From: JBDSLU01 sp039916225
GTDB taxonomy: Bacteria; Acidobacteriota; Vicinamibacteria; Vicinamibacterales; Vicinamibacteraceae
Assembly: GCA_039916225.1 (NCBI GenBank)
Contig: JBDSLU010000035.1
Location: 1 to 12,780, forward strand
Reading direction: 5' to 3'
DNA: 12,780 nucleotides
Shown here: piece by piece, positions 7,039-12,780 of the stretch
Numbering within the stretch: position 1 is the first letter of the stretch
Layout: each line of letters starts with the position of its first letter
Position numbers and translations under genes: made by a program
The notes under the pieces: generated by a model
The model's input: the letters and a program-made list of their open reading frames with translations, nothing else
Database searches by the model: none
What the model was told of the DNA's origin: nothing

Positions 7039-9807
7039 ATGTTTTCCTACTGTTTTCGACAGCTACCCATCGTGGCCGGGCTGGTCCTGGCCGCGTCCGT
7101 CCAGGCGGCGGCGCAGCTGCCGTCCATTCAATCTGCCACCTACGTCGGCGGCCTCAGCTCGCCGGTCGGCATGGTCCAGGACCCTTCCGATCCAGCCGTC
7201 CAGTACGTCGTCCAGCAGGGTGGCCTGATCCGCGTCATCCGCAACGGCGCGCTGCAGGGGACCAACTTCCTCAACCTCACGTCGGCTGTCGCCAGTGGCG
7301 GGGAGCGAGGCCTGCTCGGGCTGGCCTTTCCGAGCGACTACGCCCGGACCGGCCGGTTCTACGTGAACTTCACCAGGGCAGCGAGCGGGCCTCCAGAGAA
7401 CGGCGCGACCGTCGTCGCGCGCTTCCTGCGATCGGCCGGCAACCCACTGGTCGCCGATCCCGATACGCGGTTCGACTTCGAGTGGCCGGCGCAGCCAGAC
7501 ATGTCCACGACCAATGGCTGCGCGGGGTTCGCCTCGACGGCGCAGCGGGCGATCTGCCAGCCGTACAGCAACCACAACGGCGGCAAGATCGCGTTCGGTC
7601 CGGACGGCTATCTCTACATCGGGATGGGCGACGGCGGCTCCGGCGGCGACCCGCAGAACCAGGCGCAGCGGGGCGGCACGCTGCTCGGCAAGATGCTCCG
7701 CATCGACGTCAACGTCCCCGACAGCGATACGCGCGGCTACCGCATTCCGGCCGACAATCCGTTCCTGGGCACCGGTACGGTCGCGGCGGCCACCCTGGAC
7801 GAAGTCTGGGCTTTCGGCGTGCGCAACCCGTGGCGCTTCACCTTCGACCCGACCTGGCTTGGCGGAACGGGCGCCATGCTGATCGGCGACGTCGGCCAGA
7901 ACGCCTTCGAGGAGATCGACTATGAACCGGCCCGGGCCGGCGGCCGCAACTACGGCTGGCGCCTCCGCGAGGCCGGCCACGATTTCGATGCCGGGACGAC
8001 GCCGGCCTATCTGCCGCTCACCGAGCCGGTCTTCGAATACGACAACAGTTTCGGCGTCAACAACAGCCGGTCGATCACCGGCGGCTTCGTCTATCGCGGC
8101 ACGGCCCTCGGCGCCGCCTTCCGCGGCCGCTACTTCTACGCCGACTTCGTCTCGGGACGGATCGCGTCGGTCGCCTTGACGGTGAACCCGGCCACCCGTG
8201 AGGCCACCGCCGGCGACTTCCAGGATCACACCGCCGCCTTCAATTCGGCCGGCGGCATCAGCTCGATCGACATCGACGCCAACGGCGAGATCTACGTCGT
8301 GAAGTACGGCGGCGAGATCCGTCGGCTGGCTCCCGCCGACGTCGACGGCGATGGCGATGGCATGAGCACCGAGCTCGAGCTGCGCTACGGCCTCGACCCG
8401 ACCAGCAGCGTCGGCGTCAACGGCGCGGCCGGTGACCCCGACGGCGACGGCGTCCTCAATGCCGCCGAGATCGCGGCGGGGACGCACCCGCGCGGCTTCG
8501 CGACCTTCACCCGGCAGCTCGCCGAGGGCGCCGCCTCGTCGTTCTTCGAGACGACCGTGTCGTTGATGAACCCGAGCACCGAGCCGGCCACCGTCGTGCT
8601 GCGGTTCCTCAAGGACACCGCGGCCAGCGTCGCCTGGCCGGTGACCATCGCGCCACGCCGCCGGCTGACGATCAACCCCGGCCAGCTGGCCGCCATCAGC
8701 GGCTCGTCGTTCGCGACGATCGTCGAATCCGACCACGAAGTGATCGTCGAGCGGACGATGCGGTGGGACCGCGACAACTACGGCGCGCACACCGAGAAGG
8801 CCATCGCCGGCCCGGCCAGCAACTGGTTCTTCGCCGAGGGCTCGCAGGGCTTCTTCCTGACCTACGTGCTGCTGACCAACCCGAGCGACCTGCCGAATCG
8901 CGCCCAGGTGCGTTTCCTGCGCGAGAACGCCGCGCCGATCACGCAGGAGTTCGCGTTGCTGCCGCTGTCGCGGCGGACCATCGATTGCGGCTCGATCGCC
9001 GCCCTCGTCAACACGTCGTTCGGCATCGAGGTGACGTTCCTCGATGCGGCCGGCGCGGCCGAGCGGGCGATGTACTTCGGCCTGCCGCCGGATCGCCTGT
9101 TCAAGGCCGGGCACGAATCGGCCGGCGCGACCGCGCCGGCAACCGAGTGGTTCCTGGCCGAAGGGGCAACCGGTGCGTTCTTCGAGACGTTCGTCCTGAT
9201 CGCCAACCCCAACTCGGCGGCGGCCGACGCCACTGTCACCTACGTGACCGAGACCGGCCAGTCAGTCATCCGCAGCCACAGCATCCCGGCCAACTCCCGC
9301 GTCACGATCAACCTCGAGGCCGAGGGCTCGACGACGCTGGCCAACGCTGCGGTCGCGACGCGCGTGGTGTCGACCATCCCGGTGGTCGTCGAGCGCGCCC
9401 AGTACTGGCCCAACGCGCCGTCACAGTGGTACGAGGCGCACAACGCCTTTGGCGTGACCGCTGCCGGCACCGCGTGGGGGCTGGCCGAGGGCCAGACCGG
9501 CCGGTTCGAGGCCGCCAACAGCTACATCCTGCTGGCCAACAACTCGAACAGCTCGGCGACCGTCACCATCGATTTCATCCGCGAGGTCGACGTGCCGGTG
9601 ACGCGGACCTTCACGGTGCCGGCGAACTCGCGCTTCAGCGTCGGGGTCGGCCCCGGCGCCACCGTTCCGCAGCTGAACGAGGAGCGCTTCGGGGCGGTCG
9701 TCACCAGCACGGTGCCGATCGTCGTCGAGCGGGCGATGTACTGGAACGCCAACTCGGAGTTCTGGAGCGCCGGCACCGACGCCACGGCCACGGCGCTGCT
9801 GCCGTAG
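7039..9807 (+). CDS. Secreted PQQ-dependent sugar dehydrogenase-like protein with C-terminal surface repeats
   Basis: A Sec signal peptide (residues 1-25, FRQLPIVAGLVLAASVQAAA, likely cut near AAA/Q) directs this 922-residue protein out of the cytoplasm. Residues about 33-430 are a glucose/sorbosone dehydrogenase six-bladed beta-propeller: GERGLLGLAFPSDYA, then SNHNGGKIAFGPDGYLYIGMGDGGSG with the putative catalytic His179, and FGVRNPWRFTFDP with Arg262 where soluble glucose dehydrogenase places its PQQ-contacting Arg. The family oxidises sugars or related aldoses with PQQ; the substrate here is unknown. Residues 434-443 (DVDGDGDG) and 466-477 (DPDGDGVLNAAE) are Ca-binding-type Asp loops linking to four related ~105-residue modules (about 490-902). 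The ATG at 7039 has a strong GGAGG 7 bases upstream (7027-7031). It is a single-gene unit between the pilin terminator and a convergent lipoprotein gene. Cys161 and Cys173 in an insertion before His179 could pair. Fold assignment is strong; enzymatic activity is inferred. Confidence 0.9.
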   Translation: MFSYCFRQLPIVAGLVLAASVQAAAQLPSIQSATYVGGLSSPVGMVQDPSDPAVQYVVQQGGLIRVIRNGALQGTNFLNLTSAVASGGERGLLGLAFPSDYARTGRFYVNFTRAASGPPENGATVVARFLRSAGNPLVADPDTRFDFEWPAQPDMSTTNGCAGFASTAQRAICQPYSNHNGGKIAFGPDGYLYIGMGDGGSGGDPQNQAQRGGTLLGKMLRIDVNVPDSDTRGYRIPADNPFLGTGTVAAATLDEVWAFGVRNPWRFTFDPTWLGGTGAMLIGDVGQNAFEEIDYEPARAGGRNYGWRLREAGHDFDAGTTPAYLPLTEPVFEYDNSFGVNNSRSITGGFVYRGTALGAAFRGRYFYADFVSGRIASVALTVNPATREATAGDFQDHTAAFNSAGGISSIDIDANGEIYVVKYGGEIRRLAPADVDGDGDGMSTELELRYGLDPTSSVGVNGAAGDPDGDGVLNAAEIAAGTHPRGFATFTRQLAEGAASSFFETTVSLMNPSTEPATVVLRFLKDTAASVAWPVTIAPRRRLTINPGQLAAISGSSFATIVESDHEVIVERTMRWDRDNYGAHTEKAIAGPASNWFFAEGSQGFFLTYVLLTNPSDLPNRAQVRFLRENAAPITQEFALLPLSRRTIDCGSIAALVNTSFGIEVTFLDAAGAAERAMYFGLPPDRLFKAGHESAGATAPATEWFLAEGATGAFFETFVLIANPNSAAADATVTYVTETGQSVIRSHSIPANSRVTINLEAEGSTTLANAAVATRVVSTIPVVVERAQYWPNAPSQWYEAHNAFGVTAAGTAWGLAEGQTGRFEAANSYILLANNSNSSATVTIDFIREVDVPVTRTFTVPANSRFSVGVGPGATVPQLNEERFGAVVTSTVPIVVERAMYWNANSEFWSAGTDATATALLP
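8506..9744 (+). repeat. Four tandem ~105-residue protein repeats (LAEG...VVVERAMYW)
   Basis: Inside the dehydrogenase gene. The AEG core of each unit falls at residues 495, 599, 707 and 816 (steps of 104, 108 and 109). Each unit reads roughly W/R-x-L-AEG, then FF-x-T-F-V-L-x-NP, a V-x-FLRE/YVTE strand, an ANSR-x-TI strand, and ends VxVERAMYW (variants VIVERTMRW, AAERAMYF, VVVERAQYW, VVVERAMYW). The alternating pattern suggests beta-sandwich domains. Similar modules occur at the C-ends of secreted proteins in other high-GC bacteria; a surface-display or binding role is inference. The repeats have diverged at DNA level, so they are old duplications. Confidence 0.85.
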
Positions 9808-9813
9808 GCCGCG

Positions 9814-10923
9814 TCACCGGATGTTCTGGGTGGGCGGCGGGTCGGACGGGTTCTCCGGTGTGCCGGCCGGCACCACCGGAGCGCCCGAGCCGTCGAGCGG
9901 CGCGAGGGCGATCGGCTTGCCGTCCGAGCCGAGCAGCCACGTCCGCTGACGCGGCGGCAGGAACGGCGCGTCCGCTTCGTAGAGCGGGCCCGGGCTCGCC
10001 GAGCCGCCGTGCCGGCACTGGCCGTGCGTGGCGCGACCCGACGTATCGACGACGCCCGACAGGCACGGCCCGACCGGCCCTTCGTCGAAGTGGAACAGCA
10101 GCGCCGTCTCGGCGTCGGCCGTGAACGGCGCGAGCGGGCGATCGAACGGCGACGAGTAGCGGATGCTCGACGACAGCCGCAGCTCGTCGATCGCGCCCGA
10201 GAATCCGTGGCCGCCGGCGCCTTCGTCGATCTTGGACGCGCCGATGACGAGGAATGGATCGCTCGAGACGCCGGTCGGGCGACCGTCGCGATAACTGATG
10301 TCGCCGGCCGGCCCGATGCCCTGGGCGCTCTCGGTGCCGTCGACGTAGATGCGCATCACGCCATCGGCGAAGCGGCGGGTGAGGGCGACGTGGTGCCAGC
10401 GGCCGTCGGCGACGTCGATCAGCCCGCAGATGGTCTGGTCCCGGCCGCCGCGGCCGACGCCGAAGGCAATGCGTCCGCCCGACAGCGACACGCCGTACTC
10501 GCCGTAATCGCCGGTGCCGAACACGTCGCGATCGAGGATCACGTTGCCGTAGGTCCAGCCGTCGCTGCCGGCCTGGCAGGACGTCGCCGGATTGGCGCCG
10601 GGTTCCGTCTTCAGCCAGAACTCGACGGTGAGATCGCCGCCCAGATCAGCGGCGACCTGCGGATCGATCGGCACCTTGACGCGATCGACCTCGGCGGTCG
10701 GGTTGCCGTGGAAACGCAGCGACATCCCGGTGAGCTGGCCGGGGACCTGGGTCGACGTGTTGGTGCCGGCCGTCGTGGTGGTGGTCCCGGTCGATGCCGC
10801 GGTGGTCCGGGCGGCGGACGCAGCTCCGCCCGCGGGGGATGTGGGGCTCGTTGGCGCCTCGGTGCACGCGGTCGTCATCGCGCACACGAAGCCGAGCCAG
10901 GCGCGCATCAACCTGTTCGACAT
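9814..10923 (-). CDS. LamG-domain lipoprotein
   Basis: A 369-residue lipoprotein. Residues 1-20 form a signal peptide ending AMTTAC, a weak but usable lipobox with Cys20, followed by a Thr/Ser/Ala/Pro linker (TEAPTSPTSPAGG... to about residue 62) that would tether the domain away from the membrane. Residues about 98-260 are a laminin-G-like, concanavalin-type beta sandwich: DLTVEFWLKTE, a GNVILDRD strand, DGRWHHVALTRRFADGVMRIYVDG and FSGAIDELRLS are the standard landmarks. Such domains bind carbohydrates or proteins; no catalytic residues are evident. Cysteines at 116/166 and 287/303 may pair. The start at 10923 gives the complete signal peptide; the in-frame ATG at 10908 is an alternative. 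The same minus frame stays open upstream across the neighbouring aminotransferase, but that part is a shadow. It faces the dehydrogenase with a 6-bp gap and is divergent from the aminotransferase, with an extended -10 box at 10981-10989. Confidence 0.86.
   Translation of the reverse strand: MSNRLMRAWLGFVCAMTTACTEAPTSPTSPAGGAASAARTTAASTGTTTTTAGTNTSTQVPGQLTGMSLRFHGNPTAEVDRVKVPIDPQVAADLGGDLTVEFWLKTEPGANPATSCQAGSDGWTYGNVILDRDVFGTGDYGEYGVSLSGGRIAFGVGRGGRDQTICGLIDVADGRWHHVALTRRFADGVMRIYVDGTESAQGIGPAGDISYRDGRPTGVSSDPFLVIGASKIDEGAGGHGFSGAIDELRLSSSIRYSSPFDRPLAPFTADAETALLFHFDEGPVGPCLSGVVDTSGRATHGQCRHGGSASPGPLYEADAPFLPPRQRTWLLGSDGKPIALAPLDGSGAPVVPAGTPENPSDPPPTQNIR
9853..9881. repeat. Long GC-rich inverted repeat between convergent genes
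   Basis: CTCCGGTG (9853-9860) and CACCGGAG (9874-9881) flank the palindrome TGCCGGCCGGCA (9861-9872), with a single extra C at 9873: nearly 14 bp per arm. It lies in the 3' end of the lipoprotein gene, 46 bases past the dehydrogenase stop. There is no T tract on either side, so termination of the plus-strand transcript is possible but not shown. Confidence 0.4.
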
Positions 10924-10980
10924 CGTCCAGACTGCGAAGGCCCCAGCGGGTGACGCCCGGACCCCCGGCGGGGAGAGCGT

Positions 10981-10989
10981 ATTGTAGCA
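10981..10989 (-). promoter_or_regulatory. Extended -10 promoter for the LamG lipoprotein
   Basis: On the minus strand this reads TGCTACAAT, i.e. TG-N-TACAAT, a good extended -10 element in a GC-rich context. It would start transcription about 50 bases before ATG 10923. No clear -35 is visible, which extended -10 promoters can do without. The complementary strand offers a weaker TATTGT (10980-10985) toward the aminotransferase. Confidence 0.5.
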
Positions 10990-10992
10990 CTC

Positions 10993-12189
10993 GTGCTGCG
11001 GTCGCACCGGGTCCCGAGCCTCGCCGCCAACCGGCTCACGATGGCGCGAAACACCCTGAAAAATCAGGGCATTCTTCCCATCGACGTGACCGGCTCGAAC
11101 CCGACCCGGGCCGGTCTGACCTACCCGGACGACCTTCTGGCGCCCCTCGGCGCCCCCGCCGGCCTCCGCTACGCGCCGGATCCCCGGGGGCTCCTCGAGG
11201 CCCGGACCGCCGTCGCCGGCGAGTTCGCGCGGCACGGCGCACGGGTCGACCCCGGGCGCATCGTCCTGACCGCCAGCACCAGCGAGGCCTACGCCTTCCT
11301 GTTCAAGGTGCTCTGCGATCCGGGCGACGAGGTGCTGGTCCCCGTGCCGAGTTATCCGCTGTTCGAGATCCTCAGCGGGCTGGAGGCGGTGCGGGCGGTG
11401 CCCTACCCGCTCGATCCGCACGGCGGCTGGAGCTACGACATCGGCGCCATCGCCGCGCGGGTCACCGACCGGACGCGCGCGGTCGTCGTGGTCAGCCCCA
11501 ACAACCCGACCGGGACGGTGCTCTCGTCGGACGACGTGCGGGCGCTGTCGGCCTGCTGCGCGAGCCATGGCCTGACGCTGATTGCCGACGAGGTCTTCGT
11601 CGACTACCGCTTTGCCGCGGCCGGCGCCGCACCGCCGACCGTCCTCACCGACGCGACGTGCCTGACGGTGTCGCTCGGCGGCCTGTCGAAGGCGGTCGGC
11701 CTGCCGCAACTCAAGCTGGCCTGGATGGGCGTCGGCGGACCGGACGACGAGGTCGCCGATCTGCTGGAGCGCCTCGATCTGGTCGGCGACTCGTTCCTGT
11801 CGGTCGGCACGCCGATCCAGGCGGCGCTGCCGGCGATCCTGACGGGTGGCGGGGTCGTTCGCGAGCAGATCCGGCAACGGCTCGACCACAATCTCACCGC
11901 GCTCCGTGAATGGCTCGCCGCTGCGCCTGCATTGCAACTGCTCGAACCGGCTGGTGGATGGACAGCGGTGCTGCGCGTGCCGGCGACCGACGGCGAGGAG
12001 GCACTCGCGCTCGATCTGCTGCAGCGACATCACGTCGTCGTGCAGCCCGGCTATTTCTATGACTTCCCGACGGAGGCCTGGCTCGTCGTCAGCCTGCTGG
12101 TCGAGCCGGAGCCGTTCGCGCGCGGCATCGAACGGATCCTCGCTGCGACCGCGATGGAATCTGACAAAATGTCAGAGGGACCACGTTGA
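10993..12189 (+). CDS. PLP-dependent aminotransferase, class I/II
   Basis: Fold-type I aminotransferase of 398 residues, cytoplasmic, transferring an amino group between an amino acid and a 2-oxo acid; substrate not identifiable. Landmarks: VTGSNPTRAG (32-41) near the N-terminus, STSEAY (96-100, cofactor phosphate side), the PNNPTG loop (169-174), IADEVFVDY with Asp199 and Tyr205 for the pyridine ring, and SLGGLSKAVGLPQLKLAW with the Schiff-base Lys233. Odd: the C-terminal strand reads EAWLVVSLL (361-369), with Val where family members usually carry the carboxylate-binding Arg (vRls). The start is GTG 10993, since ANRL (12-15) upstream of the ATG at 11041 looks like the family's N-terminal arm; there is no Shine-Dalgarno at proper distance. 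The last dozen residues (ATAMESDKMSEGPR) lie past the domain, and their DNA forms a hairpin. The TGA overlaps the malQ TTG by 4 bases, so the two are translated as a pair. Confidence 0.9.
   Translation: MLRSHRVPSLAANRLTMARNTLKNQGILPIDVTGSNPTRAGLTYPDDLLAPLGAPAGLRYAPDPRGLLEARTAVAGEFARHGARVDPGRIVLTASTSEAYAFLFKVLCDPGDEVLVPVPSYPLFEILSGLEAVRAVPYPLDPHGGWSYDIGAIAARVTDRTRAVVVVSPNNPTGTVLSSDDVRALSACCASHGLTLIADEVFVDYRFAAAGAAPPTVLTDATCLTVSLGGLSKAVGLPQLKLAWMGVGGPDDEVADLLERLDLVGDSFLSVGTPIQAALPAILTGGGVVREQIRQRLDHNLTALREWLAAAPALQLLEPAGGWTAVLRVPATDGEEALALDLLQRHHVVVQPGYFYDFPTEAWLVVSLLVEPEPFARGIERILAATAMESDKMSEGPR
12160..12176 (+). promoter_or_regulatory. Perfect hairpin overlapping the malQ ribosome-binding site
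   Basis: TCTGACA (12160-12166) and TGTCAGA (12170-12176) form a 7-bp perfect stem with an AAA loop. Its 3' arm takes in the first three bases of the AGAGGGA Shine-Dalgarno of malQ. It is AT-rich compared with its surroundings. It could lower malQ initiation unless ribosomes finishing the aminotransferase open it, or be a DNA operator (CTGACA-N3-TGTCAG). Confidence 0.5.
12174..12180 (+). promoter_or_regulatory. Shine-Dalgarno deciding the TTG start of malQ
   Basis: AGAGGGA sits 5 bases before TTG 12186. No in-frame ATG lies nearby upstream, and this strong site plus the TTGA stop-start overlap make TTG the likely start. Confidence 0.7.
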
Positions 12190-12780
12190 CCAGTCTGGCC
12201 GCTTCATTTCTTCGTGAACGTCATGCTGGCGTGCTCCTCCCGCTGTTCTCTGCCGCGTCCGCCGAGGGCTGGGGCATCGGCGAGATCCCCGATCTCGTGA
12301 CCCTTGCGGCCTGGCAGCGCCAGGCCGGCCTCGATTTCCTGCTCATGCTGCCGGTCAACGAGCTGGCGCCGTCCGGGCATCACTCGCCCTATGCCACGGT
12401 GTCGGCGATGGCGATCGATCCGATCTACCTGCGGCTGGTCGACATCCCCGAGTTCGCCTCCGTGGGCGGTGTCGACAGCCTGTCGCCGGAGCAGCGCACG
12501 CGACTGTCTTCTGTCCGCCAGGCGCCGCAGGTCGACTACGACGGCGTCCACGAAGTGAAGCAGGCGGCCCTCCGCGCCGCCTTCGACCGCTTCGACGGCG
12601 AACACTGGGTGCGTCAGACGACGCGGGCCGCCGACTTCGTCGGCTTCGTACAGCGCGAGGCCGACTGGCTCGACGACTACGCGCTGTTCCGCGCACTGCG
12701 CGACCGCTTCGAGTCGCAGCCCTGGTGGGAATGGCCGGATGGGCTCAGCACGCGCCAGCCATCCGCGCTGGACGTCGCCC
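12186..12780 (+). CDS. malQ: 4-alpha-glucanotransferase (GH77), 3' end beyond window
   Basis: Amylomaltase/disproportionating enzyme that transfers alpha-1,4-glucan segments between maltooligosaccharides or to glucose, in cytoplasmic maltodextrin or glycogen metabolism. Only the first 198 codons are present. Diagnostic N-terminal motifs: GVLLPLFSAASAEGWGIGEIPDL (residues 16-38), then FLLMLPVNELAPSGHHSPYATVSAMAIDPIYL, where the SPY and S-x-x-A-x-x-P pattern marks GH77, and later EADWLDDYALFRALRD and WWEWPDGL, matching the family's helical subdomain. The catalytic Asp/Glu residues lie further on and are not visible. The start is TTG 12186, chosen from the AGAGGGA site 5 bases upstream; the TTG shares four bases (TTGA) with the aminotransferase stop. 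The short lead of about 15 residues before the first strand suits bacterial MalQ. It is translationally coupled to the aminotransferase, and the RBS is overlapped by a hairpin. Why an aminotransferase precedes it is unclear. Confidence 0.9.
   Translation, partial: MTSLAASFLRERHAGVLLPLFSAASAEGWGIGEIPDLVTLAAWQRQAGLDFLLMLPVNELAPSGHHSPYATVSAMAIDPIYLRLVDIPEFASVGGVDSLSPEQRTRLSSVRQAPQVDYDGVHEVKQAALRAAFDRFDGEHWVRQTTRAADFVGFVQREADWLDDYALFRALRDRFESQPWWEWPDGLSTRQPSALDVA

Noticed and set aside
7063..9114. Long minus-strand open frame opposite the dehydrogenase
   Set aside because: Composition is Arg/Gly/Ala-rich with no domain, and the plus strand encodes a complete recognised protein; it is a GC-driven shadow.
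10924..12033. Minus-strand open frame continuing upstream of the LamG lipoprotein across the aminotransferase
   Set aside because: It is the shadow of the aminotransferase. The lipoprotein signal peptide begins at 10923 and the upstream residues are Arg/His-rich without family features.

Overview
The window is GC-rich throughout. It encodes a Gram-negative-type set of minor type IV pilins, a Sec-exported PQQ-type dehydrogenase and a lipoprotein. The mix suggests a soil or subsurface member of the Acidobacteriota, perhaps Vicinamibacteria: an oversized PilX-like protein, secreted proteins ending in 'LAEG...VVVERAMYW' repeats, lipoproteins with PTSPTSP linkers, and an 'SNPTRAG' aminotransferase. 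This is inference from family resemblance; no rRNA or tRNA is present to settle it.

Layout. (1) 1-996: 3' part of an alpha/beta hydrolase whose start lies upstream, with a likely terminator hairpin right after it. (2) 997-1384: a 388-base gene-free stretch with several small inverted repeats, leading into the pilin operon. (3) 1385-6847: four co-directional, tightly spaced or overlapping genes for a GspH/FimT-type pseudopilin, PilV, PilW and a 1021-residue PilX-like protein, closed by a textbook intrinsic terminator at 6893-6923. (4) 7039-9807: a secreted PQQ-dependent sugar-dehydrogenase-type beta-propeller, joined through a Ca-binding-type Asp-rich linker to four ~105-residue surface repeats. 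(5) 9814-10923, minus strand: a LamG-domain lipoprotein, convergent with the dehydrogenase (6 bp apart) and divergent from the next gene. (6) 10993-12189: a PLP-dependent aminotransferase, translationally coupled by a 4-bp overlap to (7) 12186->12780: a 4-alpha-glucanotransferase (MalQ, GH77) with a TTG start, cut off by the window end.

How they work together. The four pilin genes form one unit: minor pilins prime pilus or pseudopilus assembly and sit at its tip, and the big PilX-like protein may supply the tip or adhesin part usually given by PilX plus PilY1, since no pilY1 follows. The dehydrogenase and lipoprotein are separate transcription units of the cell surface or periplasm. The aminotransferase and malQ are a cytoplasmic pair whose only obvious link is translational coupling. 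I did not find a defence system, mobile element, CRISPR array or RNA gene. The most unusual items are the giant PilX-like protein, the repeat-fused dehydrogenase, the aminotransferase lacking its expected C-terminal arginine, and the perfect hairpin over the malQ ribosome-binding site.
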